Source: Nitrosomonas sp.
Lineage (GTDB): Bacteria > Pseudomonadota > Gammaproteobacteria > Burkholderiales > Nitrosomonadaceae
Reading direction: 5' to 3'
Length of the DNA stretch: 64,000 nt
Assembly (NCBI GenBank): GCA_024281675.1
Contig: JAMXAG010000009.1
Coordinates: 31,007 to 95,006, forward strand
A program made the position numbers and the translations under genes. The notes below the pieces were generated by a model. It had not been told where the DNA came from. It was given only the letters and a program-made list of their open reading frames with translations, and ran no database searches. Below, piece after piece: positions 1 to 9,735 of the stretch; position 1 is the stretch's first letter; each line of letters begins with the position of its first letter.

Positions 1-1304
1 TGCAATTTTTGCGCTGTTTTATTACCGCCGTTTTCGCACATGCCTTGTTCAATATGACGTGCCGCTATGGCGCAGTCGGAGCTAATATAATCCGGTTTGG
101 GGGTGGCCATTTGTTTGAAAACCGGGCGGCCGATTTTCATCGAGTCTGCAAAGTATTCACTTTTCACGCCCCAAGTACCATCATGCCCGGAACACCGTTC
201 TACCGTAGTGATCGTTGTTCCTGGGATCAATTGCAACACATCGCGCGTTTTTTTGCCGATATTTTGTACCCGTTGATGGCAGGGAATGTGATACGAAACA
301 TTGTTCAATGGTTGTTTGAAATCCGTTTTGAGCAGCTTGTCTTGATGTCTGAGCAATAGGTATTCAAATGGATCAAACATGGCAGCCGCAACGGTTTGTA
401 CCGCAGTATCCTCAGGAAACAATAGCGGGAGTTCCTGTTTGTACATTAAAACACAAGAAGGAATCGCAGAAATAATGGCATAACCTTGTTGTGCAAATTT
501 CAAGAGATGCGGGATATTTCGATTTTTCAGTGCTTCTACCGCCGGTAAATCGCCTAATTCGAGTTTTGGCATACCGCAGCATGCTTCTTGTTCCACTAAA
601 CACGTTGAAATCTCATTATGCGCAAGGATTTGCAGCAAATCATGGCCAATACCAGGTTCGTTGTAATTAACATAGCAGGTTGCATAAATCGCTACTTTTC
701 CGGGTGTTTTGTTCCCATCTTTTACTGTGTAATTAGCATCCGGTTGTGCATGGGAACGAAATTGATGTGCTGTGTATTCGGGAAGTTTTCTGTCAGCATG
801 TATGCCTAACGTGCTATCCAATACCTTACGAGCAAGTGGCGCATTGTTTAACGTGTTAACGATTGGCGCGACAACTGGATTGGCATTGATTTTTCCCAAT
901 AAGTCGGTATTGGATAATAACTTGTCGCGAAAACCAGCACCGGATTGCTGATATTTAACCGCTTTGGCACGTAGCATGAGATGTGGAAAATCTATGTTCC
1001 ATTCATGCGGTGGTACATATGGGCATTTGGTCATAAAACACATGTCGCACAGGTAGCAGTGATCGACTACTTCCTGATAACGATGTTTATCAACACCATC
1101 GATTTCGCCCGTTGAACCTTCATCAATCAAATCAAAGAGGCGTGGAAAAGCTGTACAGAGGTTGACGCACCGGCGACAGCCGTGGCAAACATTAAACACA
1201 CGTTCCATTTCCTGTTGCAATTTTTCTGAATCGTAGAAATTTGCATTTTTCCAGTCTAATGGGTGACGCTTAGGGGCTTCTAAACTACCTTCGCGAGATG
1301 CCAT
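1..1304 (-). CDS. HdrB/GlpC-like (Fe-S)-binding oxidoreductase, C-terminus cut off by window edge
   Basis: The reading frame is open from an ATG at 1304 to the window start, so the C-terminal end is missing. Translation shows two ferredoxin-type cluster motifs near the N-terminus: CHGCRRCVNLC and, about 35 residues later, CYLCDMCFMTKCP, which would bind two [4Fe-4S] clusters. Further on come two cysteine-rich (CCG-type) segments, EACCGMPKLE and CSGHDGTWG, as in the HdrB/GlpC/LutA families. The protein therefore looks like an electron-transfer subunit related to heterodisulfide reductase or anaerobic glycerol-3-phosphate dehydrogenase subunit C. It lies just downstream of rubrerythrin on the same strand; the same pair is common in proteobacteria, often with a DUF3501 gene next, which would fall outside this window. 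The physiological partner is not known; a role in peroxide or redox stress is inferred from the context. Confidence 0.8.
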   Translation of the reverse strand, partial: MASREGSLEAPKRHPLDWKNANFYDSEKLQQEMERVFNVCHGCRRCVNLCTAFPRLFDLIDEGSTGEIDGVDKHRYQEVVDHCYLCDMCFMTKCPYVPPHEWNIDFPHLMLRAKAVKYQQSGAGFRDKLLSNTDLLGKINANPVVAPIVNTLNNAPLARKVLDSTLGIHADRKLPEYTAHQFRSHAQPDANYTVKDGNKTPGKVAIYATCYVNYNEPGIGHDLLQILAHNEISTCLVEQEACCGMPKLELGDLPAVEALKNRNIPHLLKFAQQGYAIISAIPSCVLMYKQELPLLFPEDTAVQTVAAAMFDPFEYLLLRHQDKLLKTDFKQPLNNVSYHIPCHQRVQNIGKKTRDVLQLIPGTTITTVERCSGHDGTWGVKSEYFADSMKIGRPVFKQMATPKPDYISSDCAIAARHIEQGMCENGGNKTAQKL

Positions 1305-1340
1305 AGTCAATGATTTTTTAGGCAGAAGTATTTTCTAACT

Positions 1341-1377
1341 GTAAGATTCGTCGAAAGGGCATTTCAACGAATCTTAC
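1341..1377 (-). promoter_or_regulatory. Perfect 11-bp inverted repeat between rubrerythrin and the Fe-S gene
   Basis: GTAAGATTCGT is followed, after a 15-base spacer that can pair partly, by its exact complement ACGAATCTTAC. It sits in the 102-bp gap between the two same-strand genes. No T-run follows on either strand, so it is more likely an mRNA-processing or stabilising hairpin, or a partial terminator, than a strong intrinsic terminator. Confidence 0.5.
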
Positions 1378-1406
1378 GTGTGGTTAATAATTACTGGAAT
1401 TAGTAA

Positions 1407-1826
1407 TTAATCGGTCAAGCCATCCAATGCACGTTGAAAGCGATTGGCATGCGAACGTTCAGCTTTGGCTAAGGTTTCAAACCAATCGGCAATTTCATCA
1501 AAGCCTTCTTCACGAGCGATTTTAGTCATGCCAGGATACATATCGGTATATTCATGTGTTTCACCGGCAATGGCGGTTTTTAGATTATCGCGTGTTGGAC
1601 CAAAACTCAATCCTGTCGCTGGATCTCCACAAGTTTCAAGATATTCCAAATGGCCATGAGCATGCCCAGTTTCACCTTCGGCAGTAGAGCGGAATACAGC
1701 GGCGACATCATTTTGTCCTTCCACGTCAGCTTTAGCAGCAAAATATAGGTAGCGGCGATTGGCTTGCGATTCACCCGCAAATGCGGCTTTTAAGTTGGTT
1801 TCAGTTCTAGATCCTTTGAGTTCCAT
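1407..1826 (-). CDS. Rubrerythrin, short form without rubredoxin domain
   Basis: A 139-residue ferritin-like four-helix protein. Two half-motifs carry the diiron ligands: [13 protein letters not shown] and [14 protein letters not shown] in the first half, [13 protein letters not shown] and [12 protein letters not shown] in the second. The C-terminal rubredoxin-like FeS4 domain of classical rubrerythrin (about 190 aa) is absent, so electrons must come from another donor, plausibly the Fe-S protein encoded next. The family reduces hydrogen peroxide to water in the cytoplasm. A good ribosome site (AGGAG, spacing about 8) precedes the ATG. The upstream 350 bp are non-coding and should hold the promoter. 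Confidence 0.92.
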   Translation of the reverse strand: MELKGSRTETNLKAAFAGESQANRRYLYFAAKADVEGQNDVAAVFRSTAEGETGHAHGHLEYLETCGDPATGLSFGPTRDNLKTAIAGETHEYTDMYPGMTKIAREEGFDEIADWFETLAKAERSHANRFQRALDGLTD

Positions 1827-2180
1827 AATTATTTCTCCTTTTTGAATGAATAATGCAGTATCTTTTCGATTTTTTGTTATGCATATTTAAAATATACTCA
1901 GAATGACGAAAGAAAGCGAAAGTGCTGGATGATATGTGTGTTGCAACAACATTAAATAACTACAGCAGTAGCACCAATCTTTCTAGCCTTTCTTTGAGAG
2001 CGCACCAGTATACATGTTAATCCATGTGAAAAAAGACTATCGAAGGGATTGGAAATTGTCAACTGCTATCTCAGTTATCGGAAATGAAAATAATGCAATG
2101 AAATGGAAGCAGTTCAGATAGCTCTGATTGATTATTCATAGCTAGTCTTTTTGAAAGTATCTTTATGTAGAGGAGCCCAT
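1827..2180. other. Intergenic region between divergent genes
   Basis: About 350 bp with stops in all frames I checked. It must carry the rubrerythrin promoter on the minus strand and that of the small gene on the plus strand. I see no convincing operator, repeat or RNA gene. Confidence 0.5.
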
Positions 2181-2567
2181 ATGCCAATAGCCAAAATTAC
2201 ATTCAATAGCCTTATCCAAGATTCTCAGGAGTACGGGAGCGATGATCAGCACATGATTTCGAGAGCTTTCTTTTCAATAGAAATAGACGGAAATGAAGCA
2301 ATTGAGAGTTATGTTAGTATAAAGCAAACAGTTGGAACTGATTTTGAAACAGCGTCCCTTGAGGTTTCTCGACCGTATGGATATAGTGGTCCTTTCAACT
2401 ACACGGCTTTCCGTCAAATAGTCGAATCTTATTATCGTGGCTTGGTTGGCAAAGGCGGATCTGGAATTTCTATCAGTGGTGAAGGCAATATTAGAATGCT
2501 GGATAATCGTTTTGGAAAGAGGGTTGTGTGCGAGATTGAGGTCAGTAAAGAGAGTCCTACTTGGTAA
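2181..2567 (+). CDS. Small conserved-looking protein of unknown function
   Basis: A 128-residue protein. I take the ATG at 2181 because GAGGAG stands 5 bases before it; the frame is open 30 bases further upstream but without a ribosome site. There is no signal peptide or membrane segment. Residues alternate in a pattern suggesting beta strands (RAFFSIEIDG, SYVSIKQTVG, RVVCEIEVS), with a glycine-rich GKGGSGISISGEGN stretch near residue 95. I do not recognise the family. It stands alone between rubrerythrin and exonuclease III, with 260 bp of non-coding DNA behind it. Confidence 0.65.
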   Translation: MPIAKITFNSLIQDSQEYGSDDQHMISRAFFSIEIDGNEAIESYVSIKQTVGTDFETASLEVSRPYGYSGPFNYTAFRQIVESYYRGLVGKGGSGISISGEGNIRMLDNRFGKRVVCEIEVSKESPTW

Positions 2568-2827
2568 AACATAACAAAACACCAACGGGATAGCATTAGT
2601 ACTGCACATTAACTCCAGCGTTAGGTGTTTCCATTATTAACCGAACGAAATATGTTTGAAATTAAATCGGTCTGCTTTTCTGATTATTGTGGTGACCGGA
2701 AATCATCAGCTGCCATTTCCCTCAGTACGTGAAGCTGCCTTACCATAACCACTGAAGTCGTTTTCTTTAGTGGGCAGCGTACCTCAAGATACAGATTAAT
2801 AATTGAATCGGAGTTTCTTTAAAACTT

Positions 2828-3601
2828 ATGAAAATTGCAACCTGGAACGTCAATTCACTTAAAGTGAGATTGCCGCATGTCATAGATTGGCTAACCAGTT
2901 GTCAGCCTGATATCTTATGCTTGCAAGAAACAAAGCTAATCGATGACAATTTTCCGCATGACGAAATTCGCGCACTTGGTTATCACTGTTTGTTTAGTGG
3001 ACAAAAGACCTATAACGGCGTAGCGATTTTAAGCCGGCAAGCGGGGAGTGATAAAGTTTCTGATATCCCACAGTTTTGCGATGAACAAAGGCGAGTCATT
3101 GCCGCCACGTATGGTGATTTTCGGGTCGTTTGCATCTATGTACCCAACGGAGAATCGGTGGAGTCACATAAGTATCAATATAAATTACAATGGTTAGATG
3201 CGCTTAAAGGCTGGCTAGAACAAGAATTGTGCCAATATGATCAACTGATCGTATTGGGTGATTTTAATATTGCACCGGAAGATCGCGATGTCCATGACCC
3301 GGAAGCCTGGCGTGACAAAGTGTTATGCAGTGAACCAGAACGCGATGCTTTTAAGCGTTTGCTGAATATGGGATTGCAGGATAGTTTTCGTTTGTTTGAT
3401 CAAGCTGAAAAATCCTATACGTGGTGGGATTATCGTATGATGGCTTTTCGTTTGAATCGAGGATTGCGGATCGATCATATTTTAATCAGTGATGCATTGG
3501 CTAAAAATTGCGTAGCTTGTACTATCGATAAGCAGCCGCGAAAACTAGAGCGACCTTCGGATCATGCGCCAGTCACCGTTGAAGTTGCTGTTAAGGGGTA
3601 G
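2828..3601 (+). CDS. xthA: Exodeoxyribonuclease III (AP endonuclease)
   Basis: A 257-residue member of the exonuclease III/EEP family. It removes 3' blocking groups and cuts DNA at abasic sites in base-excision repair. Visible motifs in order: ATWNVNSLKVRLP (Asn ligand), LCLQETKL (catalytic Glu bound to Mg), YVPNGE (Tyr), LGDFNIAPEDRD (Asp/Asn active site), SYTWWDYR, and the C-terminal RIDHIL...RPSDHAPV with the catalytic Asp-His. The length is normal (E. coli 268). Its last 11 bases overlap the 3' end of the convergent DUF4124 gene. Confidence 0.95.
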   Translation: MKIATWNVNSLKVRLPHVIDWLTSCQPDILCLQETKLIDDNFPHDEIRALGYHCLFSGQKTYNGVAILSRQAGSDKVSDIPQFCDEQRRVIAATYGDFRVVCIYVPNGESVESHKYQYKLQWLDALKGWLEQELCQYDQLIVLGDFNIAPEDRDVHDPEAWRDKVLCSEPERDAFKRLLNMGLQDSFRLFDQAEKSYTWWDYRMMAFRLNRGLRIDHILISDALAKNCVACTIDKQPRKLERPSDHAPVTVEVAVKG

Positions 3602-4076
3602 TTTTCGTAGATTCTTGTTTTTTTTCGGTTAGGCTCTGCATTTCACTACGCAATGCGCTGAGATTCTTTTCTCGGGCCTGTATTTCTTGTCGGAGGTGTT
3701 CGACTCGATCGAGATATCGTTGATAATTACGTTCACTACCTAACCGATCGGGAACGCCATCCTTGTATTCGTCTTTGACTTCGTTCAAGCGTTTTTCTTC
3801 TTCAGTGATTTTGCTTTGCAATTGACTACGTTGTTCTTCAAATTTCATTGATTCCCTACGTTGCATGATGCGTTCATCGATGCCGCTGGAATTTGTCGAG
3901 GGTGGCATGACTACAATGGGCGGCAGATCAAGCCGTTGCGCATTAGTGGAGGGAATATTGGAATAAGTGACTTTACCGTTCTGATCAACGTGTTTGTAAA
4001 TGCCAGCTTGTGCCGTGTTAATCAGCAGAATAAAACCAATCGATAGACAGAATAGGGGAAGTTTGTTTTTTAGCAT
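3591..4076 (-). CDS. DUF4124-domain exported protein, paralogue 2
   Basis: A 161-residue protein starting with a signal peptide (hydrophobic PLFCLSIGFILLINTAQA, likely cut after TAQA). A DUF4124 domain follows directly: GIYKHVDQNGKVTYSNIP, a short beta unit typical of this family. The rest (residues about 70-155) is a charged coiled coil rich in Glu, Arg, Lys and Gln. Function is unknown; the family is periplasmic or envelope-associated. It follows a second DUF4124 gene and glnA on the same strand, separated by 33 bp, so the three may be transcribed together. Confidence 0.8.
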   Translation of the reverse strand: MLKNKLPLFCLSIGFILLINTAQAGIYKHVDQNGKVTYSNIPSTNAQRLDLPPIVVMPPSTNSSGIDERIMQRRESMKFEEQRSQLQSKITEEEKRLNEVKDEYKDGVPDRLGSERNYQRYLDRVEHLRQEIQAREKNLSALRSEMQSLTEKKQESTKTTP

Positions 4077-4109
4077 GGCACCTATTGGATCGTGAACGGC
4101 ATTTAAAAG

Positions 4110-4568
4110 TTATAACCTGGAAAGTTCTTTTTTTAAAGCAGAAATGTTTCGTTGATGCAGAAATAGTTTGCTTTTAAGCTGTGCGATTTTACCGTCTTGA
4201 AGGTTATCATTACTCTGACTGATTTGCGATAACGATTGCTTGGTATCGGAAAGCAGTTTGTTTTCACTATGCAACTCTTTTTCCAGGATTTGTCGCCGCG
4301 TTCCATCACGTTCTTTCTGGGCATTGCTTTTAATGCTGGGTGCGCTGATTGGTTTTTGGGTTACGGTTACGGTATTCGCAGTATGAGTGTTGGCACTCCC
4401 AGAAAAAGAAGCAAGATTGATTTTTTGCGCATTACGCGTCGGACGATTGGTAAAAGTAATATTGCCGTCTTTGTCGACCAGCTTGTAAATTTCTTTTCCA
4501 GCGACTGTAACGGATGTGAACCCCAAAAGCACTGTTACGAAAATGACAGATAAATTTCTGATTCTCAT
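4110..4568 (-). CDS. DUF4124-domain exported protein, paralogue 1
   Basis: A 152-residue protein with an N-terminal signal peptide (LSVIFVTVLLGFTSVTVAG) followed by the DUF4124 unit KEIYKLVDKDGNITFTNRPT. A low-complexity Ser/Thr/Asn linker and a C-terminal coiled coil follow. The architecture is the same as that of the next gene, so the two look like a tandem duplication. They diverge strongly outside the domain, so the duplication is old. Betaproteobacteria often have a DUF4124 gene close to glnA; the reason is unknown. Confidence 0.8.
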   Translation of the reverse strand: MRIRNLSVIFVTVLLGFTSVTVAGKEIYKLVDKDGNITFTNRPTRNAQKINLASFSGSANTHTANTVTVTQKPISAPSIKSNAQKERDGTRRQILEKELHSENKLLSDTKQSLSQISQSNDNLQDGKIAQLKSKLFLHQRNISALKKELSRL

Positions 4569-4699
4569 ATCGTTTAATGAAGATTCTATGAGTTAGTATA
4601 CCTACAACGTCAATATATCAATTTTTTCTTGAATGTAAAGTAAAAAGTAGTAAAAGGAAACTTCCTGATATTACAACATTTAAAAATGTTAATGATGTA

Positions 4700-6109
4700 T
4701 TACAAACTATAATACAGTTCAAATTCAACGGGGTGCGTGGTCATACGCAAGCGTGTGACTTCTGCCATTTTAAGTTGGATGTAAGCATCAATCATGTCAT
4801 TGGAAAAAACACCGCCCCGCGTCAGGAAATCGCGATCTTTGTCTAAACAATCCAGTGCCTCGTCTAATGAAGCGCAAACATTTGGCACTTTGGCAGCTTC
4901 CTCAGGCGGTAAGTCATATAGATTCTTATCCATCGGATCACCAGGGTGTATTTTATTTTGAATGCCATCTAACCCAGCCATCATGAGCGCGGTGAAAGCT
5001 AAATAAGGATTGGCTATTGGATCGGGAAAGCGTACTTCAACGCGCCGTCCTTTAGGGCTACTGGTATGTGGGATGCGAATAGCGGCCGAACGGTTGCTGG
5101 CTGAATAGGCTAAATTGACAGGTGCTTCAAAACCGGGGACTAAGCGTTTATAAGAGTTGGTGCCGGGATTGGTAATAGCGTTAAGCGCTTTGGCATGTTT
5201 CAGAATGCCACCAATATAGTAAAGTGCCAATTCGGACAAACCTGCATAACCATTTCCCGAGAAAAGATTTTTGCCATCTTTCCAAATAGATTGATGTACG
5301 TGCATACCGGAGCCATTATCACCGACAATCGGTTTAGGCATAAATGTGGCGGTTTTTCCATATGAATGCGCTACATTGTGCACGACATACTTCAGTATTT
5401 GACTCCAATCGGCGCGTTTGACCAAGGTATTGAAGTTTGTGCCAATTTCGCATTGTCCTGCAGTAGCGACTTCATGGTGATGAACTTCCACGCCAATACC
5501 CATTTCCTCTAAGGCAAGGCACATGGCAGAGCGGATATCTTGCAGCGAATCAACGGGTGGTACGGGAAGGTAACCACCTTTTACAACGGGGCGGTGGCCG
5601 GTATTGGCGTTATCGTATTTGTTACCGGAACTCCAGGCTGCCTCTTCGGATTCGATTTTTACCGAGCATCCCGACATGTTGATGTTCCAACGGACCGAAT
5701 CAAAAATAAAAAATTCTGGTTCTGGACCAAAGTAAGCTACATCACCGATGCCAGTTGATTTTAAATAGGTTTCTGCACGCTTGGCGAGTGAACGAGGATC
5801 GCGGTTGTAACCTTTTCCATCAGCGGGTTCAACCACATCACAGGTGATGAATAGGGTAGGTTCGTCCATGAATGGATCCATGTTGGCCGTATCCGAATCC
5901 GGCATCAGCAGCATATCAGAAGCTTGAATACCTTTCCAGCCACCGATCGAAGAACCATCAAACGGATGACCATCCTCAAATTTATCGACATCAAACGTGT
6001 GTGCGGGTACGGTAATATGGTGTTCCTTACCATTCGTGTCGGTAAAACGCAGATCAACAAACTTAACGTCATTGTCTTGAATTAATTTCAAAACATCAGC
6101 TACAGCCAT
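4700..6109 (-). CDS. glnA: Glutamine synthetase, type I
   Basis: Forms glutamine from glutamate, ammonia and ATP; the main ammonia-assimilating enzyme, a cytoplasmic dodecamer. I use the ATG at 6109 (469 aa, the same length as E. coli GlnA) because GGAGAG lies 4-9 bases upstream; an ATG 12 bases earlier would bury that ribosome site. Motifs: [82 protein letters not shown], and NLYDLPPEE, which has the tyrosine adenylylated in the GlnE-regulated GSI-beta class. No ntrB/ntrC genes follow; two DUF4124 genes do. I see no clear sigma-54 site upstream. Confidence 0.97.
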   Translation of the reverse strand: MAVADVLKLIQDNDVKFVDLRFTDTNGKEHHITVPAHTFDVDKFEDGHPFDGSSIGGWKGIQASDMLLMPDSDTANMDPFMDEPTLFITCDVVEPADGKGYNRDPRSLAKRAETYLKSTGIGDVAYFGPEPEFFIFDSVRWNINMSGCSVKIESEEAAWSSGNKYDNANTGHRPVVKGGYLPVPPVDSLQDIRSAMCLALEEMGIGVEVHHHEVATAGQCEIGTNFNTLVKRADWSQILKYVVHNVAHSYGKTATFMPKPIVGDNGSGMHVHQSIWKDGKNLFSGNGYAGLSELALYYIGGILKHAKALNAITNPGTNSYKRLVPGFEAPVNLAYSASNRSAAIRIPHTSSPKGRRVEVRFPDPIANPYLAFTALMMAGLDGIQNKIHPGDPMDKNLYDLPPEEAAKVPNVCASLDEALDCLDKDRDFLTRGGVFSNDMIDAYIQLKMAEVTRLRMTTHPVEFELYYSL

Positions 6110-6379
6110 TTTTCTCTCCAAAGAGCATTGTGCAATGCATTCAACAAAGAATTAAAAACGTATGATTATACCAGTACGCCAGCGTAAATGATTTGCATGC
6201 GTATCATTCTGCACAATAACATTGTAAAAGCCGTCTTTTTATTGCATAAAATTGGGACCGTAGCAAATAGAGTATTGTAAGATCGCAAACAGATGAGCAG
6301 TAAATTGTGCGGCTCTGGATTGCCATTAAACCGTTGCATCGTTGAATTGGAAGAACAATAGTGTTTGAATTTTGCCCGA

Positions 6380-7897
6380 ATGTCCAAAGCGCTTAGTATT
6401 CTCAATAAGGTTTTTGGTTATTCGTCCTTCCGTGGGCAACAAGCGGAGGTAATTGACTATGTTGCCGCAGGTGGAGATTGCCTGGTTCTTATGCCGACCG
6501 GTGGTGGAAAATCACTGTGTTATCAGATTCCGGCTTTGTTGCGTCCGGGTGTTGCGATTGTTGTTTCTCCCCTCATTGCATTAATGCAAAATCAGGTTGC
6601 TGCGCTGAATGAAATGGGTGTGCGTGCTGTGGCATTGAATTCATCGTTGCTGTTCGAAGAAGCCGCACGAATAGAACAACAGTTGTTAGCGCAGCAATAT
6701 GACCTATTGTACGTCGCGCCAGAACGTTTGCTGACACCCCGATTTTTGCGCCTTATTGAACAGATGCCCATTGCATTGTTTGCCATTGATGAAGCCCATT
6801 GTGTTTCACAGTGGGGGCATGATTTTCGTCCTGAATATAGCCAGCTATGTGTGTTGCATCAACGCTTCCCTTCGGTTCCGCGTATTGCTTTGACTGCCAC
6901 GGCTGATCTGGATACGCGCCAAGAAATCATCGAGCGGCTGGGATTGAAAGATGCCAGGGTTTTTATCGATAGTTTTGATCGCCCCAATATTCGTTATCAG
7001 GTAGTCGATAAATCCAACAGCCGTATGCAATTGTTGAATTTTATCCAATCTCAACATGCGAATGAAGCTGGAATCGTATATTGTGCTTCACGTAAAAAGG
7101 TTGAGGAAATTACTGCATGGCTGGTTGATCAAGGTATGCGCGCAGTCGCCTATCATGCCGGCATGGAAATGTTGCAACGTCAGTTAAATCAAGAAAAATT
7201 TTTGCAGGAAGAGGGAGTGGTCATGGTGGCGACCATCGCTTTCGGGATGGGAATCGACAAACCAAATGTACGTTTTGTCGCGCATCTGGATTTGCCAAAA
7301 AGCATAGAAGGTTATTATCAGGAAACGGGGCGGGCGGGTCGCGATGGTCACATGGCCAACGCTTGGATGGCATATGGATTGAATGATGTCATCCATCGTC
7401 GCCGTATGATCGAAGAATCCCAAGCACAATTCAAATTTAAGCAAGTTGCGGTGCAGAAATTGCAAGCGATGTTAACGCTATGCGAGACCACTACATGCCG
7501 GCGTTTACAAATGCTGCATTATTTTGGTGAGAATACGGTAGCCGAGTCGTGTGGAAATTGCGATGTTTGTTTGAATCCTCCGCAAGTATGGGATGCGACG
7601 ATTGCCGTACAGAAGGCGCTTTCATGTGTTTATCGCACTGGGCAGATGTTTGGCGTCGGACATTTGGTGGATGTTTTGCGTGGCAATTTAACCGCGCATG
7701 TCAAAGAATGGCAACACGATACCTTAAGTACTTTTGCGATTGGTGAAGACTTACCCGGAAAAACCTGGCGGTCAATATTCCGTCAACTGGTCGCATTGGG
7801 ATTATTGACGACCGACAGCGAAGGTTATGGTGCCTTACGCCTTACTGAGGCTAGTCGCGTGGTGCTGAAAGGGCGGCAAGCAGTGTATTTGCGTTAA
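6380..7897 (+). CDS. recQ: RecQ ATP-dependent DNA helicase, lacking the HRDC domain
   Basis: A superfamily 2 3'-5' DNA helicase of recombination and fork repair. Motifs: [14 protein letters not shown] (motif 0), MPTGGGKS (Walker A), [17 protein letters not shown] (DEAH plus aromatic loop), [19 protein letters not shown], and [12 protein letters not shown] (motif VI). Then come the zinc-binding domain ([12 protein letters not shown]...CGNCDVC) and the winged-helix RQC domain. The protein ends right after the RQC part, at 505 aa; E. coli RecQ is about 609 aa with a C-terminal HRDC domain. The 90 bp after the stop contain no HRDC coding in any frame. The ATG at 6380 is my choice; a TTG at 6365 with GGAAGA upstream is also possible. 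Confidence 0.92.
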   Translation: MSKALSILNKVFGYSSFRGQQAEVIDYVAAGGDCLVLMPTGGGKSLCYQIPALLRPGVAIVVSPLIALMQNQVAALNEMGVRAVALNSSLLFEEAARIEQQLLAQQYDLLYVAPERLLTPRFLRLIEQMPIALFAIDEAHCVSQWGHDFRPEYSQLCVLHQRFPSVPRIALTATADLDTRQEIIERLGLKDARVFIDSFDRPNIRYQVVDKSNSRMQLLNFIQSQHANEAGIVYCASRKKVEEITAWLVDQGMRAVAYHAGMEMLQRQLNQEKFLQEEGVVMVATIAFGMGIDKPNVRFVAHLDLPKSIEGYYQETGRAGRDGHMANAWMAYGLNDVIHRRRMIEESQAQFKFKQVAVQKLQAMLTLCETTTCRRLQMLHYFGENTVAESCGNCDVCLNPPQVWDATIAVQKALSCVYRTGQMFGVGHLVDVLRGNLTAHVKEWQHDTLSTFAIGEDLPGKTWRSIFRQLVALGLLTTDSEGYGALRLTEASRVVLKGRQAVYLR

Positions 7898-7993
7898 GAT
7901 AGGGCGTGTAAAAGACATTTATATATCAAGTTCCTGTATAAATTAATGGCTATAAGCACAATAAATTTTACAGTCGTGATGGCATGGGCTGAA

Positions 7994-8392
7994 TTATCGG
8001 TGATTGTTCCGGCTTGACGAGTTTATTTTTATTTCTTCAATAATTTGCGCGTCTTCAACCATATTAGATTGTTTAGAGTGAACGGATGATGTGGCATCGC
8101 TCCAATCTTCGTCAGCGTATTCTTTAGAACGATTGAATTGGTTATATTTTCTACGTAACCACCAGAATCGTGTGCCTATGAAGGTGGCAGCCACGGCAAT
8201 CAAAGCTAGGAATGCGGCAAAAAAGAAGAAACCGACCATGGTCATCACGATGACGACAGGGATCAGTAGCGCATAAGTAATCCAGTGATTAGCAGAAAAA
8301 ATGGGGGTACGCCCGGTTGTGTTGGTTCCAGAATCATGAGTATTATTACTCAGTATTCTGTGGATGATAATTCTTTTTGGATCGTGGTTCAT
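7994..8392 (-). CDS. Small membrane protein downstream of pepP
   Basis: A 132-residue protein with one long or two close membrane segments at about residues 38-74 (WITYALLIPVVIVMTMVG, FFFFAAFLALIAVAATFIG). A basic stretch (RFWWLRRKYNQFNR) and a polar acidic tail follow. I do not recognise the family. Its start codon overlaps the pepP stop (ATGA-type overlap), so it is translationally coupled to pepP, and the function is unknown. The coupling is the main reason to accept it as a gene. Confidence 0.65.
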   Translation of the reverse strand: MNHDPKRIIIHRILSNNTHDSGTNTTGRTPIFSANHWITYALLIPVVIVMTMVGFFFFAAFLALIAVAATFIGTRFWWLRRKYNQFNRSKEYADEDWSDATSSVHSKQSNMVEDAQIIEEIKINSSSRNNHR

Positions 8393-9714
8393 TGCATTAA
8401 CTCCTCTATGTCAGCGATGGTTTTAGGTGCTGCTGCGGTTAATATATTATGGTCGCTTGCAGTCACAACAACATCATCCTCTATTCGAATACCAATATTC
8501 CAGAAATGTTCCGCAACGTTGTCATCTGCTCGAATGTAACATCCGGGTTCTACCGTCAATACCATGCCCGGCTGTAATGCGCGCCATGCGCCGCGTTGCT
8601 TATATTGACCCGCATCATGTACATCCATTCCTAGCCAATGCCCAGTGCGGTGCATGTAAAAACGTTTATAGTCCTCAGATTCTAGCACGGCATCGAGACT
8701 GCCATGACATAGACCTAAATCGATAAAGCCTTGCGCTAAAACTTGCAGTGCTGCTTGATGAGGTTCATTCCATAGATTTCCTGGTTTTACTTGTGCAATG
8801 GCAGCGGCCTGTGCATTTAACACCAGTTGATAAACATCCTTCTGCGCTGCAGAAAATTTTCCATTGATTGGAAAGGTGCGGGTAATGTCTGAAGCATAGC
8901 CGTGTAATTCACACCCGGCATCGATCAATAACAAATCACCGGATTTCAATTCCGCAGTATTTTCGACATAATGTAATACACATGCATTGGCGCCGCCGGC
9001 AACGATCGATGTGTAGGCTGGAAAACGGGCGCCTAGCCGATTGAAGGTGTAAAGCAACTCGGCTTCGATTTCGTACTCGTACTTATCTGGTTTTGTTATT
9101 TGCATGGCGCGCTGATGCGCTTGTACGGAAATATTGGCAGCTTGCTGCATCACCTGCAGTTCTTCACTGCTCTTGATCAAACGCATTTCATCCAGAATAA
9201 CACGGCAATCCGTGATTTTTTCTGGTGCTGTCACGCCAGTGCGGATTTGATCACGAACTTGATTCATCCAGCCGATTATTCGCTGATCCCAGGAGGAATC
9301 ATGTCCTAGTGCGGTATAAATAACAGGTTGATCCGCGAGCAAGGTGGGCAGTATTTCATCCAATTGCGTAACCGGATAGGTTTCGTCAAAATTAAAGGCT
9401 TCTTTGGCTGCTTCAGGACCATAGCGGTATCCATCCCAAATTTCCCGCTCTTTATCTTTTGCGCGGCAAAATAGAATATGTTTTTCTGGTACTTTGTCTG
9501 TTTTTGCAACGATGACCAGTACCGCTTCTGGTTCGGAAAAACCGCTCAAATAATAGAAGTAGCTATCACAACGATACGGATAGTGTGCATCACGATTGCG
9601 TATTCGTTCTGGTGCTGTCGGAATGATCGCGATTCCCGTTTGCATATGCTGGGAAAACAATTGACGACGTTTGAGATAAGATTGAATAGGTATCGTGAAT
9701 GTTTGCATAGTCAT
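8389..9714 (-). CDS. pepP: Xaa-Pro aminopeptidase (M24B)
   Basis: Cytoplasmic proline aminopeptidase that removes an N-terminal residue preceding proline; 441 aa, like E. coli PepP. An N-terminal AMP_N domain (residues 1-130, with YPYRCDSYFYYLSGF) precedes the pita-bread domain. Metal ligands are visible: Asp in IDAGCELHGYASDITRTF, His in MHRTGHWLGMDVHD, Glu in EPGCYI and Glu in RIEDDVVVT. The substrate His lies near VLHYVEN. The next gene overlaps its stop codon. In many proteobacteria pepP sits with ubiquinone genes; ubiK is close by here, on the other strand. Confidence 0.95.
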   Translation of the reverse strand: MTMQTFTIPIQSYLKRRQLFSQHMQTGIAIIPTAPERIRNRDAHYPYRCDSYFYYLSGFSEPEAVLVIVAKTDKVPEKHILFCRAKDKEREIWDGYRYGPEAAKEAFNFDETYPVTQLDEILPTLLADQPVIYTALGHDSSWDQRIIGWMNQVRDQIRTGVTAPEKITDCRVILDEMRLIKSSEELQVMQQAANISVQAHQRAMQITKPDKYEYEIEAELLYTFNRLGARFPAYTSIVAGGANACVLHYVENTAELKSGDLLLIDAGCELHGYASDITRTFPINGKFSAAQKDVYQLVLNAQAAAIAQVKPGNLWNEPHQAALQVLAQGFIDLGLCHGSLDAVLESEDYKRFYMHRTGHWLGMDVHDAGQYKQRGAWRALQPGMVLTVEPGCYIRADDNVAEHFWNIGIRIEDDVVVTASDHNILTAAAPKTIADIEELMQ

Positions 9715-9735
9715 TAATCTAAGTGAATGGATCGT

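Noticed and set aside
9-809. Several short open frames on both strands at the window start
   Set aside because: They lie inside the longer minus-strand Fe-S protein frame, which has convincing cysteine motifs.
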